Positions 50,253 to 58,664 of a stretch of DNA of 64,000 bases are shown here, piece by piece (within the stretch, counting starts at the first letter, position 1; each line of letters opens with the position of its first letter). The stretch comes from Clostridium sp. SY8519 (GTDB lineage: Bacteria > Bacillota > Clostridia > Lachnospirales > Lachnospiraceae): assembly GCF_000270305.1 (NCBI RefSeq), contig NC_015737.1:492501-556500 (forward strand), written 5' to 3'. The notes under the pieces are model-generated. The model did no database searches and was not told the origin of the DNA. It saw nothing but the letters and a program-made list of their open reading frames with translations. A program made the translations under genes and the position numbers.

Positions 50253-51158
50253 CTATTCGGAAACCGCGCCGATCAGCTCGCTGACCGATTCGATCCGATG
50301 CTTCTGCATATAGGCCTCGATCCCTTCCGCGATTTCCGCGGTTGCCCGGGGATTATAGAAATTGGCCGTACCAACGCTCACTGCGGTGGCTCCTGCCAGA
50401 ATCAGTTCCAGCGCGTCTTCCGCCGTCTGTACGCCGCCCATGCCGATAATGGGAATATTAACTGCCTGGGCCGTTTCATAGACCATCCGCACCGCAATCG
50501 GATGCACGGCGGGACCGGACATTCCGCCGGTACGGTTGGCCAGTACAAACCGGCGCCGGTCAACGTCAATCTTCATGCCGGTCAGGGTATTAATCAGAGA
50601 TACTCCGTCCGCGCCGCCGGCTTCCGCGGCTCTGGCCATTTCCGCGATGTCCGTCACATTCGGGCTCAGCTTCATGATAACCGGCTGCCGCGCCTTTGCC
50701 TTTACCGCCCCGGTAATGGCCTCCACCATCTTCGGGTCCTGGCCAAAGGCCATGCCGCCTTCCCGGACGTTCGGGCAGGAAATATTGATTTCCAGCAGAT
50801 CCACCGGCTGGTCTGCCAGCCGTTCCACCACTTCCAGATATTCCTCCTCAGTATGGCCGCAGACATTCACGACAATCCGGGTATCATACTGTTTCAGGAA
50901 GGGGATATCCCGTTTCATAAATACATCTATGCCCGGATTCTGCAGGCCGATGGCATTCAGCATCCCGCCGTATACTTCCGCTACCCGCGGCGTGGGATTG
51001 CCCGGCCAGGGCACATTGGCCACACCCTTGGTCACCACCGCGCCCAGACGGTTCAGATCGACAAATTCGCTGTATTCTTCTCCGGATCCGAAGGTACCGG
51101 ATGCTGTCATAATCGGATTTTTCAGTTCCACACCTGCTATGGATACTTTCGTGTTCAT
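50253..51158 (-). CDS. pyrD: Dihydroorotate dehydrogenase, NAD-linked catalytic subunit
   Basis: 301-residue class 1B enzyme. The catalytic cysteine is in NISCPNVREGG, and FMN contacts in TASGTFGSGEEY and GMGGVQTAEDA. It works with PyrK, encoded two bases upstream, to pass electrons from dihydroorotate to NAD. This arrangement is typical of anaerobic Firmicutes. Confidence 0.96.
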   Translation of the reverse strand: MNTKVSIAGVELKNPIMTASGTFGSGEEYSEFVDLNRLGAVVTKGVANVPWPGNPTPRVAEVYGGMLNAIGLQNPGIDVFMKRDIPFLKQYDTRIVVNVCGHTEEEYLEVVERLADQPVDLLEINISCPNVREGGMAFGQDPKMVEAITGAVKAKARQPVIMKLSPNVTDIAEMARAAEAGGADGVSLINTLTGMKIDVDRRRFVLANRTGGMSGPAVHPIAVRMVYETAQAVNIPIIGMGGVQTAEDALELILAGATAVSVGTANFYNPRATAEIAEGIEAYMQKHRIESVSELIGAVSE

Positions 51159-51160
51159 AG

Positions 51161-51946
51161 TTACAGCTCCACCTCCTCTGCACGGAATACCGGGCCGTCT
51201 TTACAGACTCTCTTATTCTTTACCCGGGAATGGCTGTCGATCTCTGCCGACTGGCACACGCAGCCCAGGCAGGCACCGATTCCGCAGGCCATGCGTTCCT
51301 CCAGGGACAGATAACACTCGATTCCCTTCTCCTGCGCGTACTGTTTCACTGCCCGCAGCATCGGTTTCGGCCCGCAGGCATAGATCACTTCCGCCTCCAG
51401 GTCATTGGCGCGGATCGCGTCAATAACGGTTCCCTTTGTTCCCGCGCTTCCGTCATCGGTTGCCACGTATACAAATCCCCGGCTGGCGAACTCATCTTTC
51501 AGAAACAGATGGCTGTCGGAATACCCAAGAACAATATTTTTTTCCACACCATTGAGCTGTTTTGCCAGCTCCAGCATCGGCGGAATGCCGATTCCCCCGC
51601 CGATGAGCATGGCTTTCTTTTCGGACGCGGTATCGTATCCGTTGCCCAGAGGGCCTAAAATCTTTATGTTTTCCCCGGGCCGGCGGGCGGAAAATTCTTC
51701 CGTTCCGGTATTTGCGCCGGTCACGCGGTAAACCAGGCGGATTCCGCCGTAATTTCTGTCTATTTCACAGATACTGATCGGACGGGGCAGAAGTTTTGCC
51801 GCATTTTCGCTGTAGACCGACACAAACTGTCCCGGCTTCGCTGCGGACCAGATCTCCTCCGAAGTCCTGAGCCACAGGTCAAAGACGCCGGGAGCCAGCT
51901 CTTTCTGGGCGATGACCACTGCCTGTTCCATTTTTTTCTCACTCAT
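51161..51946 (-). CDS. pyrK: Dihydroorotate dehydrogenase electron transfer subunit
   Basis: 261 residues from ATG 51946 (GGAGAA upstream). An FAD-binding barrel (RPISICEI), a NAD-binding part (IGGGIGIPPML) and a C-terminal [2Fe-2S] loop CGIGACLGCVC with a later cysteine in KRVCKDGPVF. It is the FAD/iron-sulfur partner of PyrD. Confidence 0.95.
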   Translation of the reverse strand: MSEKKMEQAVVIAQKELAPGVFDLWLRTSEEIWSAAKPGQFVSVYSENAAKLLPRPISICEIDRNYGGIRLVYRVTGANTGTEEFSARRPGENIKILGPLGNGYDTASEKKAMLIGGGIGIPPMLELAKQLNGVEKNIVLGYSDSHLFLKDEFASRGFVYVATDDGSAGTKGTVIDAIRANDLEAEVIYACGPKPMLRAVKQYAQEKGIECYLSLEERMACGIGACLGCVCQSAEIDSHSRVKNKRVCKDGPVFRAEEVEL

Positions 51947-51972
51947 ATTCCTGTTCTCCGTCTTCTGACGCG

Positions 51973-52896
51973 TCACGCGCCAATGGCTCCGTTGATATCG
52001 GCAATCATATCTTTTACTGCCTGTCTGGATGCATCCGCATAGTTCTCCGCGCCGAATTTCCCGTATTCCTCTTTCCGGTAAGCGGCAATGATGCCTCTGG
52101 AAGAATTGACAATCGCGCCCAGCCCGTCTTCATTAAAGTAGTGTACCAGATCTTTCCCGGTGCCGCCCTGGGCGCCGTAACCCGGCACAAGAATAAAGGC
52201 CTTCGGCATTACTTTCCGCAGGGCTTTGCCAATTTCCGGATAGGTGGCGCCCACAACCGCGCCCACATTGCTGTAGCTGCCTTCCATGGATGTTTCACCC
52301 CAGGCGGCCACTTTTTCCGCCACATGCTCATACAGCGGTCTTCCGTCAATCAGGCGGTCCTGGAATTCTCCGCTGGAGGGATTGGACGTCTTGACCAGCA
52401 CAAAAATCCCCTTATCCTCTTCCCTGCAGACTTTGATAAAAGGCTCGATTCCGTCGCTTCCCAGATAGGGATTGACAGTGGCGAAATCCTCAGCAAACGG
52501 CGCGTAGGAATGGCTGCCTACGGTTATTTTTCCCAGATGGGCAATGGCATAGGATTCCGAAGTGGATCCGATATCTCCCCGCTTCACATCGCCGATTACG
52601 ATCAGTCCCTTTTCCCTGCAGTAGGCGCAGGTTTTCTGAAAGGCTGCCAGCCCTGGCAGGCCGAACTGCTCATACATGGCGATCTGCGGCTTCACCGCCG
52701 GAATCAGGTCGCAGACAGCATCCACAATGCCTTTGTTAAACTGCCAGATGGCATCTGCCGCGCCTTCCAGAGTCTCACCGTATTCCGCAAAGGATTTTTT
52801 CTGTATCTGCTCCGGAATAAACGCCAGCTTCGGGTCCAGACCCACCACAACCGGCGCTCCTGTCTGTTTGATTTTTTCTATTAACTGTTTGATCAT
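51973..52896 (-). CDS. pyrF: Orotidine 5'-phosphate decarboxylase (long subfamily)
   Basis: 307 residues, the type 2 form found in many Clostridia. GLDPKLAFIP, the catalytic IGDVKRGDIGSTSE and the phosphate-site VPGYGAQGGTGKDL are present. Converts OMP to UMP. Lies between pyrC and pyrK. Confidence 0.95.
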   Translation of the reverse strand: MIKQLIEKIKQTGAPVVVGLDPKLAFIPEQIQKKSFAEYGETLEGAADAIWQFNKGIVDAVCDLIPAVKPQIAMYEQFGLPGLAAFQKTCAYCREKGLIVIGDVKRGDIGSTSESYAIAHLGKITVGSHSYAPFAEDFATVNPYLGSDGIEPFIKVCREEDKGIFVLVKTSNPSSGEFQDRLIDGRPLYEHVAEKVAAWGETSMEGSYSNVGAVVGATYPEIGKALRKVMPKAFILVPGYGAQGGTGKDLVHYFNEDGLGAIVNSSRGIIAAYRKEEYGKFGAENYADASRQAVKDMIADINGAIGA

Positions 52897-52919
52897 AGCC
52901 TTCTCTCTCCTGTTTCTCT

Positions 52920-54203
52920 CTATGCTTCGTATACCACTTCGCCGTCCACAATCGTGGCACGGATTTCTCCATATACTTCGCAGCCGCCGAAGGGTGTGTT
53001 GTGTCCTTTGGATACAAAAGTCTCCGGATCGATCACATACTTTTTCTCCGGATCAAACACCGTCAGGTCTGCCGCAGCCCCCGGCTCAATGAAACCCTTG
53101 CGGTCTGCCATGCCGAGGATCTGCGCCGGACGGTAGCTCATCTTGTCCGCCATCTGCAGCATGGTGAGAATTCCCGGCCGCACCAGGTTGGTGTAAGTCA
53201 GTGCCGCAGAGGTCTCCAGACCGGTTATTCCAAAGGGCGCCTTGCGGAATCCCCTCTGTTTTTCTTCAAAGGTATGGGGCGCGTGGTCCGTGGAAATCAC
53301 ATCCATGATATCCTCCGCCAGTCCCCGGCGCAGCGCCTCCATATCTTCCCGGCTGCGCAGCGGCGGATTCATCTTGTAATTGGCGTCATCCCCCGGAATA
53401 TCTTCCGTGCACAGGCTGAAATGATGGGGGCACACTTCCGCGCTGATGGAAACGCCTGCTTCCCGGGCCATTTTTACCATCTGCACGCTGTCTTTTGTGG
53501 AGCAGTGGCACAGATGCAGATGCACGCCGGTCTCTTTTGCCAGGATAATATCCCTGGCCGCAATCGTATCTTCCACGGAATTGCTGATGCCGGGAAGTCC
53601 CAGCTCCTTTGCCCTGGCGTCATCGTTCATCACGCCGCCTCTGACCAGATTGATGTCTTCACAGTGGGCCAGGATCACCCTGCCGTGGGCCGCCGCAATC
53701 TCCATGGCCTGCTTCGCAAGCCCCGCATTCATGACGGATTTTCCGTCTTCGCTGAATGCCCGGCAGCCGGCTTCCATCATTCCTTCCAGGTCTGCCAGCT
53801 CCCTGCCGGCCATTTTTCTGGTCAGGGCGCCGGCCTGCAGCACATGCACTTTTGTGGTGGCTTCTGCCTTGTTTTCCACATAGCGGATGACGTCTGCATG
53901 GTCCGCTGCGGGACTGGTATTCGGCATCGCCACAATCGTGGTGAATCCGCCGTGCAGCGCCGCGTTTCCTCCGGTCGTCACATCTTCCTTGTATTCCTGT
54001 CCGGGATCCCGCAGGTGCACATGCAGGTCAATCAGCCCCGGCAGCACATACGCCCCGGCCGCGTCAATGACCTGATCCGCCTGCTCCGGCACGTCTCCGC
54101 CTACAGAAACAATGATCCCGTCGGCTGCGAAGAGATCTGCGCGGGTCTCTGTCTGCTCTTTCGGATTTACCAGAATTCCGTTTTTGATTAAAAGTGTCGC
54201 CAT
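52920..54203 (-). CDS. pyrC: Dihydroorotase
   Basis: 427-residue class I dihydroorotase. Zinc ligands are in DLHVHLRDPGQEYKED; HCHCSTKDS-like LHLCHCSTKD, AEVCPHHFSL and STDHAPHTFEEK complete the site. First pyr gene, 61 bases after the NrdD-like gene. No PyrR-type attenuator was recognised in that short gap; AAAGGTG serves as ribosome site. Confidence 0.95.
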   Translation of the reverse strand: MATLLIKNGILVNPKEQTETRADLFAADGIIVSVGGDVPEQADQVIDAAGAYVLPGLIDLHVHLRDPGQEYKEDVTTGGNAALHGGFTTIVAMPNTSPAADHADVIRYVENKAEATTKVHVLQAGALTRKMAGRELADLEGMMEAGCRAFSEDGKSVMNAGLAKQAMEIAAAHGRVILAHCEDINLVRGGVMNDDARAKELGLPGISNSVEDTIAARDIILAKETGVHLHLCHCSTKDSVQMVKMAREAGVSISAEVCPHHFSLCTEDIPGDDANYKMNPPLRSREDMEALRRGLAEDIMDVISTDHAPHTFEEKQRGFRKAPFGITGLETSAALTYTNLVRPGILTMLQMADKMSYRPAQILGMADRKGFIEPGAAADLTVFDPEKKYVIDPETFVSKGHNTPFGGCEVYGEIRATIVDGEVVYEA

Positions 54204-54264
54204 ATTATATCACCTTTCCTATCTCTGCAGAAGACGGCTGTTTCTCATCCGGACACAGGGCGCC

Positions 54265-57200
54265 TCAGGCATCCGGTCCGCTGCCGTTGTCCTCTGTTTC
54301 CGCCAGGTAGTTCTGAATCTCTTCCACTCCGGTCCGGCGCACCTGCCGGTCCCCGCGGACTGCAAGGAGAACGGGGACCGGAAAGGCCTGATACGCGCCT
54401 CGAAGTTTCGGATTGGACGCTGTGTCAATTTCACGGTAGTTCCGGCCGCCCAGCAGCTGCCGTACCACCATGCAGTTCGGATCATTCCGCAGTGTAAACA
54501 GATACCAGCCGTCTTCCAGCGGAAGGCCTTCCCCATCGGTTCTGGCTGCCGCCCGGGGCGCAGGCTTCATGTCTTTCATGAACTTCTTTGCTTCTTCTAC
54601 CCTGTCATCCTTCCTCGTCTGCAGGGATGTCTCCGGCTCTTTTTCTGCGGCGGAATCCCCGGCCCCGGATTCTTCCGGTTCCGGCTGCCGGACATCAGAC
54701 CGGGTCTGCGCCTGCGGGCGTCCGGTTTCCGCTTCCGGCAGAGAATCTTCTTCCCCCGTTTTCCGCTGGGACTCTGTTTCGCCTGTCTCCGATTCCCTGT
54801 ACGGTTCCGCGCCGCCAGGATTCTCCGGATCTTTCCAGCTCTCCGTATCCTTGTGTTTCCCCGGATCTCCGTATCTTTCCGGATTTTTATAGTACTCCGG
54901 GCCGTCACAGCTCTTCGGCGCTTCCCGGCGCGTCGGTTCGGCACAGTCTGCCGGCTCTTCCTGGTGCGCCGCTTCAGCATGGCTTTCCGGTTCTTCACAG
55001 TACACCGGCTCGGCATAGCTTACCGGCTCTTCCTTCTGCGCCGGTTCATCATGACCTGCCGGTTCTTCCTGGCGTGCCGGCTCTTCCTGGCGTGCCGGCT
55101 TTTCCTGGCTTCCCGGCTCTCCCTTATGTGCCGATTCCGCATAACCTGCCGCCTCTTCCATGTGTGCAGATTCGGCCTGGCTTTCCGGTCCGGCCTGGTG
55201 TGCCGGGCCGTCATATCCCTCAGACCCGTCCTGGTTTTCCGGATTACCGGAGCGCTCCGAATCTTTCTCCTTATCCACAGCATCCGCCGGTACCGGAGAT
55301 TCCTGCGGCTCTCCCGCCGGCGCCTCCGGCGCTTCATCCAATGTATGAGCTGCCCGGGCTTCTTTCTCCCCGGACGGCACTCCTGTTTCCAAAGGATGCT
55401 CCATCTTCTCCCTTAACTGATTCAGATGCTCTTTCTCATGGGAAAGGGGAAAATCCGCTGCTTTTTTCGGCTGTTCCGCCTGGGGCTTGTACTCCCGGTC
55501 TCCCGCAGCGTCCGCCGGCAGCAGGCGGAAATAGGGCATGCGGAAATTTTCCGCTATGCGGCGCACCAGATTTCTTACGCTCTTCCAGTCCGATGCTTCC
55601 TTGCGAAACCGGGCCGTAAACAGGGTTCCGGACGTATACAGCACGTGGAATTCGTCCTGGATCTCCAGCTCATCCTCCGGATCCAGAAAACTGTTTTCCG
55701 GAAGGTAGGAATTTTCCGTATAATAGGGCTTGCCTTCCGGTGTCTGAGAAGTCACAATATTCGGATATGCTTCTTTGTCCAGACCTGCCAGGTAAATGCC
55801 CAGATATTCTGTCTGAGTTGCCTCCAGACTGTAAAGATCCCCGTATTTTTCCTGGTATCTGGTCAGCCGTTCCCGCATATGGGTCAGCACACTGCGGGCA
55901 AACCGCTGGGCCCGGGACTGTGTCAGATCCTTGCGGATCCAGGAGGCATTCAGGCAGGCTTCGTTCATTCCCATGATTCCAATGGCGGAAAAATGTCCTT
56001 CAAATCCGCCCAGATACCTGCCGGTGCAGGGATACAGGTCTTCCTGCATAAATTTCATCAGCACACTGCGTTTTGTTTTCAAAGCGGCTGCCGCCAGATC
56101 CATGATGTGGTTCAGGCGCTGAAAGAAATCCTGTTCATCCGCGGACTGATATGCCAGCCGGGGCAGATTTACTGTGATTTTTCCTATGGTTCCGGTATTC
56201 TCCCCGGAGCCGAAATAACTGCCGGCTTCCCGCTGCAGCCTGTTGGGATCCAGGAACCGGCGGCCGCTCTGGTCCCTGACTTCCGTCTTTTTTCTGCCGC
56301 TGCTGATATAGTTGGCAAAAAAAGGTGTTCCGTACCGCGCGGTCAGCTCAAACAAAAGCTGGCTGTTACGGGAATCCGCCCAGTCGAATTCCCCGGTTAC
56401 GGAATAGGTCACATTCGGATAGTGGAACCGGCGGCCGGCGCTGTCGCCCGCCAGCAGTACTTCCAGCAGCGCCCGGTTGATCATATCCATCTCCTTCTGG
56501 CAGTCCCGGTAACGGAAGGGCATCTTTCGCCCGCCGGCTTCTGCCGGCAGATCTGCCAGATCCGACGGCACTTTCCAGTCGATGACCAGATTGGAAAAGG
56601 GCGGTTCCGTTCCCCAGATTCCCCGGGCATTCACTCCGTAGACAAAGGACTCCATACACTGCCGCACCTGTTCGTAGTGCAGGTGGTCCGCTTTTACATA
56701 CGGCGCCAGATAGGTGTCAAAAGAGGCAAAGGTCTGGGGGCCGGCCCACTCGTTCTGCACCATGTAGAGGAAATTGACCATCTGATTGCACAAAACGTTC
56801 AGATGTCTGGCCGGGCCGAAATCCGGCGTGTCCGGAATGCCTCCGAGCCCCTCCCGGATCAGGCTTTTCAGGGACCAACCCGCGGTGCTTGGTGTCAGCC
56901 GGGACAAATCGTGAATAAAAAAGCTGCCGTCCTGATGGGCTCTGGCTGCTTCTCCGGCATAGATTTCCGTCAGCCAGTATCTGGCCGTCACCGCGCCGGC
57001 ACTGCTGACCATCAGGCTGCCTACTGTTTCCTTCCGCTCTTTCTGCTCCTGGTCCGGATGTTCTTCGCTGGCATAGGAATTGACAATATTGCGGTAATCC
57101 AGAAAGGTGGATTTCATCTGGCGCATTTTTTCCCGCTGTCTGCGGTACAGAATATAGATCTTTGCCACATCGCTGTATCCCGCGCTGGCCAGCACCCGCT

Positions 57201-57414
57201 CGGCGCTGTCCTGAATCATCTCCACGTCAATCCGGTCTCCCTGGACCCGGTCCTGGACATCCGCTGCCACCCGCAGCGTCAGTAGCTGAATCATCTCCTG
57301 CGTATAGGACTTATCTGCTGCCTGAAAGGCCTTTTCCAGTGCTTTTGATATTTTCTGCAGCTCGAACGCCGCAGTCTCGCCGTTTCGTTTGATCACTTCA
57401 AACATCCGTGTCAC
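54265..57414 (-). CDS. NrdD-like protein lacking catalytic cysteines and glycyl-radical loop, with disordered tail and thioredoxin-like end
   Basis: A 1049-residue protein (start GTG 57414; ATG 57405 is the alternative). Residues 4-95 are an ATP-cone regulatory domain and about 120-635 match the class III anaerobic ribonucleotide reductase barrel (FFIHDLSRL, HLNVLCNQMVNFLYMVQ, HYPNVTYSVTGEFDW, TGTIGKITVNLPRLAYQ, IGIMGMNEACLN, SLEATQTEYLGIYLAG). Yet the cysteine of the Y-C-x-G-W-D-L region is threonine (STAGWSL, 176-182), the catalytic CC pair expected in the S-M-C-C-R-L block is missing (378-391), and the barrel ends at 635 without the CxxC...CxxC zinc knuckles or R-V-x-G-Y radical loop. Residues 640-945 are a Glu/Pro/Ala-rich, low-complexity segment with PARQEE-type repeats. 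Residues 965-1040 look thioredoxin-like with one cysteine (C981). A pseudoenzyme or regulator is inferred. It lies in line with the pyr genes. Confidence 0.85.
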   Translation of the reverse strand: MTRMFEVIKRNGETAAFELQKISKALEKAFQAADKSYTQEMIQLLTLRVAADVQDRVQGDRIDVEMIQDSAERVLASAGYSDVAKIYILYRRQREKMRQMKSTFLDYRNIVNSYASEEHPDQEQKERKETVGSLMVSSAGAVTARYWLTEIYAGEAARAHQDGSFFIHDLSRLTPSTAGWSLKSLIREGLGGIPDTPDFGPARHLNVLCNQMVNFLYMVQNEWAGPQTFASFDTYLAPYVKADHLHYEQVRQCMESFVYGVNARGIWGTEPPFSNLVIDWKVPSDLADLPAEAGGRKMPFRYRDCQKEMDMINRALLEVLLAGDSAGRRFHYPNVTYSVTGEFDWADSRNSQLLFELTARYGTPFFANYISSGRKKTEVRDQSGRRFLDPNRLQREAGSYFGSGENTGTIGKITVNLPRLAYQSADEQDFFQRLNHIMDLAAAALKTKRSVLMKFMQEDLYPCTGRYLGGFEGHFSAIGIMGMNEACLNASWIRKDLTQSRAQRFARSVLTHMRERLTRYQEKYGDLYSLEATQTEYLGIYLAGLDKEAYPNIVTSQTPEGKPYYTENSYLPENSFLDPEDELEIQDEFHVLYTSGTLFTARFRKEASDWKSVRNLVRRIAENFRMPYFRLLPADAAGDREYKPQAEQPKKAADFPLSHEKEHLNQLREKMEHPLETGVPSGEKEARAAHTLDEAPEAPAGEPQESPVPADAVDKEKDSERSGNPENQDGSEGYDGPAHQAGPESQAESAHMEEAAGYAESAHKGEPGSQEKPARQEEPARQEEPAGHDEPAQKEEPVSYAEPVYCEEPESHAEAAHQEEPADCAEPTRREAPKSCDGPEYYKNPERYGDPGKHKDTESWKDPENPGGAEPYRESETGETESQRKTGEEDSLPEAETGRPQAQTRSDVRQPEPEESGAGDSAAEKEPETSLQTRKDDRVEEAKKFMKDMKPAPRAAARTDGEGLPLEDGWYLFTLRNDPNCMVVRQLLGGRNYREIDTASNPKLRGAYQAFPVPVLLAVRGDRQVRRTGVEEIQNYLAETEDNGSGPDA

Positions 57415-57467
57415 CGATCTCCCCGTTTTTCCTGATCAAATTTGTCCTCCTGCTGTTTTCTGCGCTG

Positions 57468-58451
57468 TCAGTCGCTGATCCTGGTCTTCAGGAAGGTGAG
57501 TTCGTTCTGCGCATCCTTATCTTCCGGATAATCCGACGCATACTTGCTCATCAGTTTGTATGCCTTTTCAAAATCGCCTTTTTGCTCATAAGCGGCAATC
57601 AGATCTTTTCTGGCTTCTTTGCTGCTGTCAGAAGAATCTCCCAGCACATCCACCGCCTGCTGATAATAGGAAATGGCTGCTTCCGTCAGACCGCTGTTTA
57701 ACGCGGCTGCGCCCAGTTTCTGCAGATTATCCCCGTTTTTTCTGTTGCGGGAAGCATATTCATCAAAGGAATCCTTTGCTTTCGTACGGTCGCCGTCTGC
57801 CGCGTACACAACGCCCTGGTACAGCATCGCCTGCACACTGTCGCCTTCCACGGCTTCCGCCAGCTGTTTTCGGGCGGTTTTCTTATCTCCAAGGAGATAG
57901 CTGATATATCCCTTTTCGCACAGATCATCCGCGCTGTTGCCCGCAATATTCAGCCCCTTCCTGAGGTAGGTCTCCCCGCGGCCGGTTTCTCCCGCGTCCC
58001 GCATCGCTTCGTAGCAGCTGATGCAGAGTTCGTAGTCTTTCGGGTTTCGCTTAACGGCCCGGTCAAAATCTTCGGCTGCCTTTGTGAGTTCATTCTCTCT
58101 GGCATACACACAGCCCCGCAGGTAATATGGCTTGTAACTGTCTTCTTTGTCGTTTTTCATCAGGTCTGTGTATACCGCAATCGCTTTGTCGCTGTTTCCG
58201 CTTTTATAGTATGCCAGCGCCAGATAATAGCTGATGTCTTCCGACATGTCGCTGGTTTTTCCGTCTGCCGCGTCCAGTGCCTTCTGCAGGGTTTTGGCAG
58301 CGGAATCATAACTGCCTTCCTGCATCTGCTCGATTCCCCGGCTGCGGTATTCCTTCATTTCGGAAGAAGTTCCGAAAGAACATCCGCCGGCAGTTCCCGC
58401 GATCAGAAGCGCGCCTGCAGTCAGGAGTGCCGTCATCCTGTATTTCTTCAT
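57468..58451 (-). CDS. TPR-repeat lipoprotein
   Basis: 327 residues. The signal peptide ends in a lipobox, TAGGC at about residue 24, so the protein is anchored on the outer face of the membrane. Six or more tetratricopeptide units follow (for example YDSAAKTLQKALDAADGK, YYLALAYYKSGNSDKAIAVY, AAEDFDRAVKRNPKDYELC). TPR proteins serve as scaffolds; no partner is evident. It is the first gene of the line leading to the NrdD-like gene (53-base gap) and the pyr genes. Confidence 0.88.
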   Translation of the reverse strand: MKKYRMTALLTAGALLIAGTAGGCSFGTSSEMKEYRSRGIEQMQEGSYDSAAKTLQKALDAADGKTSDMSEDISYYLALAYYKSGNSDKAIAVYTDLMKNDKEDSYKPYYLRGCVYARENELTKAAEDFDRAVKRNPKDYELCISCYEAMRDAGETGRGETYLRKGLNIAGNSADDLCEKGYISYLLGDKKTARKQLAEAVEGDSVQAMLYQGVVYAADGDRTKAKDSFDEYASRNRKNGDNLQKLGAAALNSGLTEAAISYYQQAVDVLGDSSDSSKEARKDLIAAYEQKGDFEKAYKLMSKYASDYPEDKDAQNELTFLKTRISD

Positions 58452-58565
58452 ATATCCGCAATCCTTCCATGGACAGAATCTGCCGTCCGCACAGTGCCGC
58501 CTGGCGGCGGCGGCTGGATCGCCGGCTGATTTTGCTCATAAATATCCACAATAAACTATTTTTTC

Positions 58566-58582
58566 ATGCTATAGTATAGCAT
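58566..58582. promoter_or_regulatory. 17-bp palindrome between divergent TPR and ahcY genes
   Basis: ATGCTATA-G-TATAGCAT is a perfect inverted repeat in the divergent intergenic region. The minus-strand copy includes TATACT, a possible -10 for the TPR gene. A TATAAT at 58612-58617 likely serves ahcY. Confidence 0.4.
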
Positions 58583-58664
58583 AATGCCTTCGCTTATTGT
58601 GATTTTTTTGTTATAATCATCTGTAAGCTTCTGAGCAGAGAACTACTATTGAGGAGGTCATTCT

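Noticed and set aside
54204..54264. PyrR attenuator before pyrC
   Set aside because: The gap is 61 bases and has no anti-antiterminator/terminator set or PyrR-binding loop.
55040..55110. CRISPR-like array
   Set aside because: The regular repeats here are 18-bp coding repeats within a single frame, without unique spacers.
54112..55416. Arg/Phe-rich repetitive frame opposite the NrdD-like tail
   Set aside because: It is the reverse reading of the Glu/Pro/Ala-rich repeats, not a real membrane protein.
55426..57285. 619-codon plus-strand reading frame opposite the NrdD-like gene
   Set aside because: High GC leaves long shadows on the opposite strand. The NrdD-like barrel motifs are on the minus strand.
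58583..58664. SAH riboswitch before ahcY
   Set aside because: The leader after TATAAT is only about 45 bases and lacks the conserved SAH-aptamer blocks.
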